The notes below the pieces were generated by a model that was not told the DNA's origin, ran no database searches, and saw only the letters and a list, made by a program, of their open reading frames with translations. This document shows positions 16,330 to 25,780 of a stretch of DNA of 56,629 nt, piece by piece. Within the stretch, counting starts at the first letter, position 1, and every line of letters starts with the position of its first letter. A program made the position numbers and the translations under genes. This DNA comes from Robinsoniella peoriensis (GTDB lineage: Bacteria; Bacillota; Clostridia; Lachnospirales; Lachnospiraceae). The stretch is from contig NZ_JTGN01000025.1 in the NCBI RefSeq assembly GCF_000797495.1, positions 73-56,701 on the forward strand, written 5' to 3'.

Positions 16330-17646
16330 TTATTTATTATTTTCCTTCACTTCTTTTACGCGCTCTGCCATATGTGCCAGTCCGGTATCCACATCCTGCT
16401 CACCGATCATGATCAGATCATGTTCTTCTTCAATGGCTTTACGGATTGCTTCGATATTTTTATCCAGGGGGCGGTCAAAGACCATGCCTTTTAACGTAAG
16501 TGCATCCTTACAGTCTTTTGGAAATCCATCTGTGGATACCAGTTTATCCATAATTGCATCATTCTGAACTGCAGTAAGCATTCCATTTTCCGCTAGTTTT
16601 TCCGCTGTCTGACCGCTTGTGGCACATTTTACAAACTCCCATGCCAGATCAGGCTCATCGGTTTTTGCATTGATTGCAATTGGAGTAACAGCACCCACGG
16701 AATTTCCTGCTTCTACATCCTTTGGATGTGGTATGGTGGCAAATCCCCAGTTAAAATTTGTCTCTCCCGATTTCTGTGCCTGAATCATGTTGGCTATAAA
16801 CCAGGTTCCCATGGGCATCATCGCACACTGCTGCTGCTGGAAGACGCTGGTATAGTGCAGGTTGCCGGTCTTAAGGGTCGCATAATTCTGAATAACTCCC
16901 TCATCCTGCATACGAAGAGCCTGCTCGTAATATGGTTTTAAGAAAGAATAGTCATCCGCAACCAGAGTATGTTTTCCATCCTGTAATGCCCAGTTACAAA
17001 CCAGCCCCATCCATATATGGTTATGGGTTCCGAATACTTTCTCACTTCCTTCTCCGCTAGTCATCTTCCCTGCCAGATCTTCGTATTCATCCCAGGTCAT
17101 ATCATTGGATGGATAAGGAACACCTGCTTTGTCAAAGAGATCTTTATTATAAAATAAAACATACCAGTCTGAGCGATAAGGAAGTGTATAATAACTTCCG
17201 TCAATCTGAAGTTTCTCCGCCGTATTATTATAAATTGACATGTCCAGGTTATCTTTCTTGATATATTCATCCAGATTTAGGATTTGTCCCTTAGCCTGCA
17301 TGGACAACTGGGAGCCCATATCTTTTACAAAGATTATATCCGGGTCAGCATCCCCGCTTGCCAGCATTACGGTCAGCTTGTTGTTATATTCATTTGCAGC
17401 AGTATCTATAATTTCCACTTCTACATCCGGGTATTTCTCCTGAAATGTTTCCACGGCAAGCCGAAACTGGGGAGAGATGTCGTTATCCCAGGTGGTAACC
17501 GTTAACTTTTTCTTTGTCCCCTCTTTGGCATTTTCACTTGCTGTTTTTTCGTTGGATGTATCTGCCGCCTTATTGCCGCATCCGGTAAATGCAGTCACTG
17601 CTATCGCAGATGCCAGAACTACTGCTGCTGCCTTTTTGAATCTCAT
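16330..17646 (-). CDS. Sugar ABC transporter substrate-binding lipoprotein
   Basis: 438 residues. A lipoprotein signal peptide ends at FTGC with lipidated Cys23, followed by a low-complexity Ser/Thr/Lys linker and a family 1 solute-binding domain (LTVTTWDNDISPQF ..., FYNKDLFDKAGVPYP, and FVKCATSGQ). Because GH88 and sulfatases follow in the same direction, the ligand is probably an unsaturated, perhaps sulfated, disaccharide; this is inference. ATG 17646 is preceded by AAAGGGAGG. A promoter and a pair of 12-bp direct repeats lie upstream. Confidence 0.93.
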   Translation of the reverse strand: MRFKKAAAVVLASAIAVTAFTGCGNKAADTSNEKTASENAKEGTKKKLTVTTWDNDISPQFRLAVETFQEKYPDVEVEIIDTAANEYNNKLTVMLASGDADPDIIFVKDMGSQLSMQAKGQILNLDEYIKKDNLDMSIYNNTAEKLQIDGSYYTLPYRSDWYVLFYNKDLFDKAGVPYPSNDMTWDEYEDLAGKMTSGEGSEKVFGTHNHIWMGLVCNWALQDGKHTLVADDYSFLKPYYEQALRMQDEGVIQNYATLKTGNLHYTSVFQQQQCAMMPMGTWFIANMIQAQKSGETNFNWGFATIPHPKDVEAGNSVGAVTPIAINAKTDEPDLAWEFVKCATSGQTAEKLAENGMLTAVQNDAIMDKLVSTDGFPKDCKDALTLKGMVFDRPLDKNIEAIRKAIEEEHDLIMIGEQDVDTGLAHMAERVKEVKENNK

Positions 17647-17704
17647 ACTAGAAACCTCCCTTTCTTATGGATAATGTTTAACTCACTGCTTTATCCTTGA
17701 GACT

Positions 17705-17733
17705 AATATAACAAATTCAAGTCCCGGATTAAA
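17705..17733 (-). promoter_or_regulatory. Putative activated promoter of the importer operon
   Basis: Minus strand: TTTAAT (complement of 17728-17733), 17-nt spacer, TATATT (complement of 17705-17710). The poor -35 box suggests dependence on an activator. Direct repeats that could bind the neighbouring YesN-type regulator lie 20 bp upstream. Confidence 0.55.
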
Positions 17734-17752
17734 TGGAAGATCCCTATATTTC

Positions 17753-17796
17753 TATTACTATCTTACACTGGTCTGGAAAAAAAATATTACTATCTT
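17753..17796 (-). promoter_or_regulatory. 12-bp direct repeats, probable response-regulator operator
   Basis: TATTACTATCTT occurs twice, at 17753-17764 and 17785-17796, identical in all 12 bases and 32 bp apart (three helical turns). The distal copy overlaps the end of the response regulator gene and the proximal one lies 20 bp before the -35 box of the binding-protein promoter. AraC-type regulators typically bind such direct repeats. Confidence 0.6.
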
Positions 17797-19409
17797 CAGA
17801 TCCTTGCACTATTTTCATATTCCTTCGGTGTAATGCCCGTCACTTTTTTAAATACCTTGCTGAAGTAATAAGGATTTTCAAATCCCAGCATATCGGAAAT
17901 CTCATACATCATATATTGGTGTTCCTGAATCAGGTCTTTTGCCTTCTCAATTTTAATCCAGGCCACATAATCCGTAAAATTGCTTCCGGTCTGCTTTTTA
18001 AAGATACTGCTTAAATATCCCTGACTGATTCCGGTTGCTTCTGCCGCCATGGCAAGTGTTAGCTTTTCCTGATAATGTTCTGTCACATAGCGGCGGATCC
18101 TTTCAATAACGCGATCCGATTTCCCGGATGCCCGCCCCTCCATGACCTGACAGATTTTATCGCCAAAAGTTTCCAGCCACATGAGAATATCGTGAAGGCT
18201 CCCAATGCGTTTCAGCTTTTCAGCCATCTGCATCGTATCTGGAAACTTTCCTCCCGGAATTTCTTCTGTCCCCTCGTAAAATGGTACTACAAATGTATAT
18301 AGATTAATACAGGCATTGACTGCCTGTTTCCGCGCCGGCGTAAATTCCCGGAACAGACTAATCAACTGACTGATAATTTCTTTTACTCTGACGCTGTCAT
18401 TTTGTCCCAGGGCAAGTGTCATATCTTTTTTCAGAAAGGTGATGTCAAAATTCCGGTTCTGTTCCTGATAAGTCTGCAGATCGTCACGGTAAAAAATAAC
18501 CGGTGACTGCATTTGGTAATAGTAAGCCTCCATACATCTTTCCAGCTGGGGCAGATATCCGGGAAGCCCATGGATATCTTCTGCCGCAGCCGTAACAGCT
18601 GCCACTGTCTGCATCCCAAAGTAATCTTCTACTACGGAAATCATCTTCTGACACATCTGGGTAATCTTATTTTTGGTTTCCTGTGCATCCCCACCCGAAA
18701 CAATCATTAAAAATCCGGTCTCTTCCCATTCCAGAATACTGGAGAAGCGAAAGAAGCGCTTTACCATTTCTTTTAAAATATTTTCTGTATAGGACATTGC
18801 TTTTTTTCGGTCTTTTTCGGAAAATGACTCCTGAAAGTAGGAACTGGAATTATTCATACGCAAAAGTATCATAACCGGAGTATTATAATCCGCCATCAGA
18901 TTTTGGTATTCACCGTCTCTTTCTTCCAACGTTTCTTCCAATAATAATTTCCGGAATAAACTTTCACAGTTCTGCTGCATATGTATCGTATCTTTCCCGA
19001 CATTTTCCGGACTGCTGCCTGCTGCCCTGTTTTTCTCACATTCCCTGACCGCACGTTTCAGACTTTCAGCCAGTGTATCTTCCGTCAGCTCTATTTTAAC
19101 CAGATAATCCGTTGCTCCAAACTTCACCGCCTGCTTAGCCAGGCTGAATTCTTCCAGATTTGTTAAAATAATAAATGCTGCCTGGCTTTTTGCTTCCCGG
19201 CATCTTTTCATCAATTCAATTCCATCCATGGCCGGCATTTTAATATCCGTTATTATGATATCCGGATTAATTTCTGCAATCTGCTCCAGTGCGTTCTGTC
19301 CATTTGTTGCCTTTCCAGCAATGATGCAATTGTAATCTTCCCATTCAATTAATGATGTTACCCCTGCCAGGATTAATGGCTCATCATCTACTATCATCAC
19401 ACGGTACAT
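17796..19409 (-). CDS. Response regulator, YesN type (receiver + AraC HTH)
   Basis: 537 residues. The N-terminal receiver domain has the acidic pair DDE at 8-10, the phosphorylation site Asp55 in IIITDIKMP and a conserved Lys. A long middle region of unknown fold follows, and the last 100 residues form an AraC-type DNA-binding domain (GYLSSIFKKQTGSNFTDYV, then MLGFENPYYFSKVFKKVTGITP). It follows the kinase gene by 14 nt and lies directly upstream of the sugar importer, so it probably activates that operon. Confidence 0.93.
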   Translation of the reverse strand: MYRVMIVDDEPLILAGVTSLIEWEDYNCIIAGKATNGQNALEQIAEINPDIIITDIKMPAMDGIELMKRCREAKSQAAFIILTNLEEFSLAKQAVKFGATDYLVKIELTEDTLAESLKRAVRECEKNRAAGSSPENVGKDTIHMQQNCESLFRKLLLEETLEERDGEYQNLMADYNTPVMILLRMNNSSSYFQESFSEKDRKKAMSYTENILKEMVKRFFRFSSILEWEETGFLMIVSGGDAQETKNKITQMCQKMISVVEDYFGMQTVAAVTAAAEDIHGLPGYLPQLERCMEAYYYQMQSPVIFYRDDLQTYQEQNRNFDITFLKKDMTLALGQNDSVRVKEIISQLISLFREFTPARKQAVNACINLYTFVVPFYEGTEEIPGGKFPDTMQMAEKLKRIGSLHDILMWLETFGDKICQVMEGRASGKSDRVIERIRRYVTEHYQEKLTLAMAAEATGISQGYLSSIFKKQTGSNFTDYVAWIKIEKAKDLIQEHQYMMYEISDMLGFENPYYFSKVFKKVTGITPKEYENSARI

Positions 19410-19423
19410 TCTTTATCTCCCTC

Positions 19424-21208
19424 TTACATTTCTAAAGGCAGCATCACGGTAATCTGTGTGTATTGCCCCGGTTCACTTTGTATGGAAAGTCCGTAAGATT
19501 CCCCATATACAAGTTTCATTCTTCGATCCACATTTGGCAGTCCAATGCCGCTCATGGAACTGCTTTTCACCGTTTCTGTATCTTTTAACAGCTGCTTTGC
19601 TTTTTCTTTATCCATTCCGATTCCATTATCTCTCACCGTAATGCACAGATCCTGCCCCTTCTTTACCGCCTTTATCTGTACCAGACCATTTCTTCCGCTG
19701 GGCTCTATCCCTGAGAATATGGCATTTTCTACCAGGGGCTGAAGGGTCAGTTTGACTATTTTCGCCTGATACAGCTCTTTTGGTTCCACATCGATCTCCA
19801 CATCGAACAGTTCCACATACCGCACCTTCTCGATTACGATATAGTCAGCCAGAAAATCCAGCTCCTGCTTTAATGTTATCTTCTCATTAAATCCTTTAGC
19901 CATATTTTTAAGCAAAGATGACAGCGAGGTAACCACTTTCACAATGCCGCTGTTTTTCTGAATGATTGCAATCCACCGGATAGAGTCCAGGGTGTTGTAC
20001 AGAAAATGAGGGTTAATCTGTGCCTGCAGCATCTTAATCTCCAGATTCTTCTTCTCTTTTTCACTTTCTACCTTCATATCCACCAGCTCTTCTATCTTTG
20101 CGGCCATATGGTTGACACCTTTCCCAATGGTACCTATCTCATCCTCACTTTCAATCTTAGGATCTACTGTGAAATCCCCGTGTGACAGCAGTCGTATATG
20201 GGATACCAGTTTATCTATTGGTTCGTTAATACGTTTGGTAAAGAATGAGGAAAGAACCATTCCAATGCTGATGCAGGAGGTGAAAATCAGCAGGATGATC
20301 ATCAGAATCATAAAACTGTTGTTGACTACCCTGTGCAATGGCAGAATCTCGTATACCAGAATCCCGCTCTTTGGATTCCTGACATAAGAAACCATGCATT
20401 TTTCTCCATTCATCTTCATTCGGAAAGTATCTTTTCCGGATCCCTGCTGTAACAGCATCCGGATAAATGCTTCGTCCTCCCCGACGCTCTTTTCATTCAC
20501 TGCAGCCACCGTCTTTCCCGTGGCTGTCACTACTGCTATGCGGTTCTCATGCTGCACTTCTTTTAAGGCATCCCGAAATAATTTTGCCGAAATGCCCAGA
20601 AATACCCAGCCATCCCCGCTGTAGGATGAATTATTATTTACTTTTCTTAAAAGAGGCAGCAGTTTTTCACTTTTTCCTCCCCAAAAGGGCGAATCTACCA
20701 TATCCAGGACATACAGTTCTGTAGACTTGGATAATTCACCTGCAAACCAGTCAGCCGATCTAAGTGCCTGTGGATCATTGCTGCTGCCCGGCTCATATCC
20801 TGCCTGGACAAAATCATTCTGCTCGTTTAACACCATCAATTTTGCAATATATTCACCATAGCCTGAAACTGCACAGTAATCACTGATCGTCCTGGTGTAA
20901 TTCATAGCTTCTTTTCTGTTCCTGGCAGATGCTTCAAGATCCAGCTTCCCAAGATTCATGGTACTTCGTTCCGCACAATTCAGAACAATATTCATCATTT
21001 CTTCATATCCCATGCCAAAGAGTCCCGCAAAGCCTTCCACTTCATGCTCCAGTGCGGTAACCGCTATCTCTCTGGCATTTCTGCTGGAAATCAGATAACT
21101 GCAAATACAGGAAAACAGGGCAATTGTACTGACGATACATAAGTTATAACGGATGAGGCGGGCTTTAATGGTCTTGCCTAAGATCTGTTCTTTCCAATTG
21201 TTTTTCAT
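19424..21208 (-). CDS. Sensor histidine kinase, YesM type
   Basis: 594 residues from ATG 21208 (GAGGAGAGG upstream). Two membrane segments (about residues 20-40 and 298-320) enclose an extracytoplasmic sensor domain of about 255 residues. HAMP follows, then the HisKA_7TM/YesM-type dimerisation box QINPHFLYNTLD with His401, and a C-terminal ATPase domain (DNGIGMD, GIGLPNVDRRM). It probably senses a sugar and phosphorylates the regulator encoded next. Confidence 0.93.
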   Translation of the reverse strand: MKNNWKEQILGKTIKARLIRYNLCIVSTIALFSCICSYLISSRNAREIAVTALEHEVEGFAGLFGMGYEEMMNIVLNCAERSTMNLGKLDLEASARNRKEAMNYTRTISDYCAVSGYGEYIAKLMVLNEQNDFVQAGYEPGSSNDPQALRSADWFAGELSKSTELYVLDMVDSPFWGGKSEKLLPLLRKVNNNSSYSGDGWVFLGISAKLFRDALKEVQHENRIAVVTATGKTVAAVNEKSVGEDEAFIRMLLQQGSGKDTFRMKMNGEKCMVSYVRNPKSGILVYEILPLHRVVNNSFMILMIILLIFTSCISIGMVLSSFFTKRINEPIDKLVSHIRLLSHGDFTVDPKIESEDEIGTIGKGVNHMAAKIEELVDMKVESEKEKKNLEIKMLQAQINPHFLYNTLDSIRWIAIIQKNSGIVKVVTSLSSLLKNMAKGFNEKITLKQELDFLADYIVIEKVRYVELFDVEIDVEPKELYQAKIVKLTLQPLVENAIFSGIEPSGRNGLVQIKAVKKGQDLCITVRDNGIGMDKEKAKQLLKDTETVKSSSMSGIGLPNVDRRMKLVYGESYGLSIQSEPGQYTQITVMLPLEM

Positions 21209-21283
21209 ACACACCTCTCCTCTATTATCTTTTATATGAACCTATTGTAAAACATCAGCAGATGGTTTGTCCATACTGTCCGA

Positions 21284-21312
21284 TTGCTTTTTTTCTAATC
21301 CCGTTTTATAAT
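21284..21312 (+). promoter_or_regulatory. Promoter of the maturase-LysR unit
   Basis: TTGCTT (21284-21289), 17-nt spacer, TATAAT (21307-21312), about 55 nt before the start of the radical SAM maturase gene. Confidence 0.75.
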
Positions 21313-21366
21313 AAATTCACAAGATGCCGGCATTGACCGATTCTTAAAAATTTTAAGGAGTATCCT

Positions 21367-22464
21367 ATGAATTATTTTTCCATGCTTATAAAACCTGCCT
21401 CATCACTTTGCAATATGCGCTGCCGCTATTGCTTTTATTACGATGTTGCCAGTCACCGGGAAACTGCTTCCTATGGTATCATGGCAGCAGATACCGTGGA
21501 CTGTCTTCTGGCTAAAACGTTTGCCGGGGTAAAATCCCCTGCCTCCATCAGCTTTACTTTTCAGGGCGGGGAACCTACCATGGCAGGACTATCATATTTT
21601 ACATATTTTACGGAACAGGCAGAAAAACTGGCGCCTACCGGGGTGAAAATTTCTTATTCTATCCAGACCAACGGTATCGTGATAGATGAAAATTGGTGCC
21701 GGATGTTTGTGAAATATCATTTTCTGGTGGGATTATCTCTGGACGGTCCCCGGGAAATTCACGATTATCAGCGGCTTGGCAGCAACCGCAAGGGCACCTA
21801 TGACCAGGTAAACCATACCTTAAAGCTTTTCCGAAAGTATGGCGTAGACTTTAATATCCTGTCCGTAATTACAAAACAGACCGCTAAAAAACCCCAGACT
21901 TTATTTCAGTTCTATCTAAAACAGGACTTTAAATTTGTTCAGCTGATTCCCTGCCTGCGCCCTTTAGATTCGGATCTGACTGCTCCTCATGACCTGGATC
22001 CTAAGGGTTATGCAGAATTTATGAAGCGCTTCTTTCTGCTGTGGTATGAGGAATTAAAAAAAGGACGCTATGTCAGTGTCCGCCAATTCGATAACCTTGT
22101 ATGGATGCTTCGCGGCCGTCCTGCGGAGCAGTGCGGATTAATGGGCTTTTGCACACCCCAATTTGTTCTGGAATCCGATGGGAGCGTCTATCCCTGCGAT
22201 TTTTATGTACTGGACGAATACAAAAGCGGCAACATCTTAACTGACAATCTCGAACAAATAAAAAGCAGCCCGGCCACCAGGAAATTTTTAGAATATAATA
22301 CGGAGATTTCCTCATTATGCGAAACCTGTAAGGTAAAATCCCTCTGCGGATGCGGCTGTAAACGCTACCGCCCATTTTATAATCAAATCAAGGATTACTG
22401 CCCCTATCAGGACTTTTTGTACGAAGCTTATCCCAAGCTGTATGAGATTGCGCAGACAATGTAA
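21367..22464 (+). CDS. Anaerobic sulfatase-maturating enzyme (radical SAM, SPASM)
   Basis: 365 residues. The radical SAM cluster motif C-x3-C-x2-C is at Cys15, Cys19 and Cys22. GGEPTMA follows, then SIQTNG and SLDGP, and a C-terminal SPASM-type cysteine set (CGLMGFC, YPCDFY, CETCKVKSLCGCGC, YCPY) that holds two further clusters. Such enzymes oxidise the Cys of C-x-P-S/A-R motifs to formylglycine without oxygen; both sulfatases of this locus are Cys-type. It is transcribed divergently from the sensor kinase with its own promoter and is followed by a LysR gene after 14 nt. Confidence 0.93.
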   Translation: MNYFSMLIKPASSLCNMRCRYCFYYDVASHRETASYGIMAADTVDCLLAKTFAGVKSPASISFTFQGGEPTMAGLSYFTYFTEQAEKLAPTGVKISYSIQTNGIVIDENWCRMFVKYHFLVGLSLDGPREIHDYQRLGSNRKGTYDQVNHTLKLFRKYGVDFNILSVITKQTAKKPQTLFQFYLKQDFKFVQLIPCLRPLDSDLTAPHDLDPKGYAEFMKRFFLLWYEELKKGRYVSVRQFDNLVWMLRGRPAEQCGLMGFCTPQFVLESDGSVYPCDFYVLDEYKSGNILTDNLEQIKSSPATRKFLEYNTEISSLCETCKVKSLCGCGCKRYRPFYNQIKDYCPYQDFLYEAYPKLYEIAQTM

Positions 22465-22478
22465 GAAAGGAGCCCCTC

Positions 22479-23393
22479 ATGACACTGAAACACATGCGTA
22501 TCCTGGCTGCGGTCTGTGACTGTGAAGGTGTTACGGCAGCGGCACAAAAGCTTTTTCTGTCCCAGCCCGCCGTCAGCCTGGCAATCAGGGAACTGGAAGA
22601 TTATTACGGAGTTCCTTTATTTGAACGGATTTCAAGAAAAATGTATATAACAGACGCGGGCAGAAAAGCCTACAGCTATGCCACACATATTGTGTCTTTA
22701 TTTGATACCCTGGAAACAGAAATGCGTGACTGTGATAATATCGGCACCCTTCGTATTGGCGCCAGTATGACTCTTGGCACACATTATATGCCCCGTCTGG
22801 TAAAAGCATTCCGGGAAGAATATCCCCATATGAAAACAGAAATCCTGATTAACAGCTCTGATATCCTGGAAGAAAAAATTTTACAAAACGAACTGGACTT
22901 CAGCCTTATAGAAGGGCCAATCCATGCGGACAGTATCTTTGGTGAATGCCTCTGCGAAGATGAATTATGCATCATCTGCAGTAAAACAAATCCCCTTGCC
23001 GTGAAACCTCTGATCACACTGACTGAGTTCTCCGGACAGCCATTATTATTACGTGAAAAAAACAGCGGAACAAGGGAAATCGTTGACAGCAGCCTGCTTC
23101 TTAAGAACCTGGTTCTTCATCCCGTATGGGAGAGTACCAGTACACTTGCTTTGATTCATGCAGCTGCCAATGATCTGGGCATCACCATTGTACCTGCGCA
23201 GTTTGTAGATGATGCCCCCCAGTATCGGGATTCCATATGTAAAATAAAAGTTGAGGGATTATCTTTCCTGCGCAAATTCCATATTATTTACCATAAAAAT
23301 AAGTTCTTAACAAGTTCTGCAAAGCACTTTATTGAGTTGTGCAAAAATCTTTTTCAGGATGAAAATGCAAATCGTATGCATTCTAATTCGTAA
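22479..23393 (+). CDS. LysR-family transcriptional regulator
   Basis: 304 residues. The N-terminal winged helix (FLSQPAVSLAIRELEDYYGVPLFER, key residues SQPAVS) is followed by a periplasmic-binding-protein-like effector domain (from about residue 88, GTLRIGASMTLG). Gene order with the maturase suggests co-transcription; its targets are unknown. ATG 22479 has GAAAGGAG upstream. A bidirectional terminator follows. Confidence 0.92.
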   Translation: MTLKHMRILAAVCDCEGVTAAAQKLFLSQPAVSLAIRELEDYYGVPLFERISRKMYITDAGRKAYSYATHIVSLFDTLETEMRDCDNIGTLRIGASMTLGTHYMPRLVKAFREEYPHMKTEILINSSDILEEKILQNELDFSLIEGPIHADSIFGECLCEDELCIICSKTNPLAVKPLITLTEFSGQPLLLREKNSGTREIVDSSLLLKNLVLHPVWESTSTLALIHAAANDLGITIVPAQFVDDAPQYRDSICKIKVEGLSFLRKFHIIYHKNKFLTSSAKHFIELCKNLFQDENANRMHSNS

Positions 23394-23401
23394 CTACAGG
23401 G

Positions 23402-23441
23402 AAAAACAGACAAATGCACGTTCCGGCACTTGTCTGTTTTT
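23402..23441. terminator. Bidirectional terminator between LysR gene and tex
   Basis: AAAAACAGACAA and TTGTCTGTTTTT form a 12-bp stem, extended by TGC/GCA, with a T-run on both strands. It separates two convergent genes. Confidence 0.9.
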
Positions 23442-23471
23442 GCATATTGTTATTTCGGTAATGATATCTTA

Positions 23472-25622
23472 TTATATTTTCATTGTCAGAGAGATTCTTT
23501 TCTTAGGCAGATCTACGCTTAACACTTTTACCTCTACAATATCCCCAACGCTTACAACATCCAGCGGATGTTTTACAAATTTCTTATCACTCATCTGGGA
23601 GATATGCACTAAACCGTCCTGATGCACACCGATATCCACAAAAGCCCCGAAATCAATTACATTTCTGACAGTTCCTTTAAGCGTCATTCCCGGAGTCAGG
23701 TCTTTCATATCCAGTACGTCACTTCTCAGAATTGGTTTTGGCATTTCGTCACGTGGGTCACGTCCCGGTTTTTCCAGTTCTTTTACAATATCCCGTAAGG
23801 TAATCTCACCTACTTCTAAGTCAGCTGCAAGCTTTTTATAATCCCGGATTTTCTTAGATAATCCGTCAAGCCTGCCTGCCGTGATATCTTCCACACTAAA
23901 TCCTAAAGTTTCCAGAAGCTTTTTAGCCGCATCGTAACTCTCCGGATGGACACTGGTGGCATCCAGGGGATTTGCTCCTCCCGGTATTCTCATAAAGCCG
24001 GCACATTGTTCAAATGCCTTTGGTCCTAATTTTCCAACCTTTAATAACTGCCTGCGGTTTGTAAATCTGCCATTTTCTTCCCGGTAGGCAACAATATTTC
24101 TTGCAATCACTTTGGAAACGCCGGAAACGTATTCTAAAAGGGATGCGGATGCGGTATTAAGATCCACTCCAACTTTGTTTACGCTGTCTTCTACTACACC
24201 GCCCAGAGCTTCACTTAATTTTTTCTGATTCATATCATGCTGGTACTGTCCCACACCGATAGACTTTGGATCGATCTTAACCAGTTCCGCCAGAGGATCC
24301 TGAATTCTTCTTGCTATGGAAGCGGCACTTCGCTGTCCCACATCAAAGTTTGGAAACTCTTCGGTCGCCAGCTTGCTTGCTGAATAAACAGAAGCTCCTG
24401 CTTCATTTACGATTACATACTGCACCTGCTCGTCGATCTCTTTAAATAATTCTACGATAATCATTTCTGATTCCCGTGATGCCGTTCCATTTCCTACTGA
24501 AAATAAAGTAATTCCATATTTCTTAATCATTTTCTTAAGGGTATCTTTTGCCGCTTTTATTTTCGCTTCGGAAGTAGGTGCCGTAGGGTAGATTACCGTT
24601 GTATCCAGCACTTTTCCGGTTGGGTCAACGACTGCTAGTTTACAGCCGGTACGAAACGCCGGATCCCATCCCAGGACTGTTTGTCCGGCAATTGGAGGCT
24701 GCATAAGCAGCTGTTCCAGATTTTTGCCAAATACGCTGATGGCTCCGTCTTCTGCTTTTTCTGTCATTGCATTTCTGATTTCTCGTTCTATTGCAGGACC
24801 GATGAGACGTTTGTAACTGTCTTCTGCCACATCTTTTAACACCGGTACTGTGACCGGATTCTCTTTTATGATAATCTTCTTCTCCAGATATTGCAAAATG
24901 CGTTCCTCCGGAGCTTCAATTTTCACATTCAGGAACTTTTCTTTTTCCCCGCGGTTCAGAGCAAGGGTTCTGTGCCCTGCTACTTTACAGATGGCTTCTT
25001 CATAATTATAATACATCTCATATACAGATTCTGCCTTTTCATCTTTTGCCGCAGATATGATTCTGCCTTCTTTTTCCGTGATATTTCTTATGTAAATACG
25101 GTAATCTGCTTCGTCAGAAATATTTTCGGCGATGATATCTTTTGCACCGGCAATGGCATCTGCCGCAGTCAGTACTTCTTTTTCCTCGGATATAAATGCC
25201 TTTGCTTCTTCTTCCAGCGGCTTTGTGGTCATTTGCAGGAGAATAATATTTGCAAGGGGTTCCAGTCCCTTTTCTTTCGCAATTGTGGCTCTTGTCCTTC
25301 TCTTCGGACGGTATGGGCGGTACAGGTCATCTACCACTACCAGGGTCTCTGCCCCAAGAATCTGTTTCTTTAATTCTTCAGTCAGCTTTCCCTGCTCTTC
25401 AATACTGGATAATACCTGCTGTTTTTTCTCTTCCAGATTTCGCAGGTAAGTAAGCCGTTCGTAAAGCTTACGAAGTACTTCGTCATTTAAGGATCCGGTT
25501 GCTTCTTTACGATACCTTGAAATGAATGGTATGGTATTTCCCTCATCTATTAATTTTACGGCAGCTTCCACCTGCCATAGATCTACTGACAGCTCTCTCG
25601 CCAAACTTTTATTAATATCCAT
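23472..25622 (-). CDS. tex: Tex family RNA-binding transcription accessory protein
   Basis: 716 residues from ATG 25622 (TAAGGAG upstream); the frame extends 13 residues further without a ribosome binding site. Domain order is Tex N-terminal, YqgF-like (VLGWDPAFRTGCKLAVVD around residue 325), helix-hairpin-helix (GVDLNTASASLLEYVSG), and a C-terminal S1 domain (GMTLKGTVRNVIDFGAFVDI). Tex binds nucleic acids and affects transcription and RNA turnover in other bacteria. Single-gene unit. Confidence 0.94.
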   Translation of the reverse strand: MDINKSLARELSVDLWQVEAAVKLIDEGNTIPFISRYRKEATGSLNDEVLRKLYERLTYLRNLEEKKQQVLSSIEEQGKLTEELKKQILGAETLVVVDDLYRPYRPKRRTRATIAKEKGLEPLANIILLQMTTKPLEEEAKAFISEEKEVLTAADAIAGAKDIIAENISDEADYRIYIRNITEKEGRIISAAKDEKAESVYEMYYNYEEAICKVAGHRTLALNRGEKEKFLNVKIEAPEERILQYLEKKIIIKENPVTVPVLKDVAEDSYKRLIGPAIEREIRNAMTEKAEDGAISVFGKNLEQLLMQPPIAGQTVLGWDPAFRTGCKLAVVDPTGKVLDTTVIYPTAPTSEAKIKAAKDTLKKMIKKYGITLFSVGNGTASRESEMIIVELFKEIDEQVQYVIVNEAGASVYSASKLATEEFPNFDVGQRSAASIARRIQDPLAELVKIDPKSIGVGQYQHDMNQKKLSEALGGVVEDSVNKVGVDLNTASASLLEYVSGVSKVIARNIVAYREENGRFTNRRQLLKVGKLGPKAFEQCAGFMRIPGGANPLDATSVHPESYDAAKKLLETLGFSVEDITAGRLDGLSKKIRDYKKLAADLEVGEITLRDIVKELEKPGRDPRDEMPKPILRSDVLDMKDLTPGMTLKGTVRNVIDFGAFVDIGVHQDGLVHISQMSDKKFVKHPLDVVSVGDIVEVKVLSVDLPKKRISLTMKI

Positions 25623-25780
25623 GTTTATCTCCTTAGCTATGTATATTGGAATGTTTCCCAATTGTTTTTATTCTTTGGCTATTATACTTCAAAACCCGGA
25701 AGCGGGCAAGGAATTTCTTGTGTTTCAATTTTTGTTATGTTATTATAATACAGAATATCAAATGCGAAGGAGCGTTTATT

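Noticed and set aside
24891..25373. 160-aa plus-strand frame inside tex
   Set aside because: Antisense shadow of tex with biased composition and no support.
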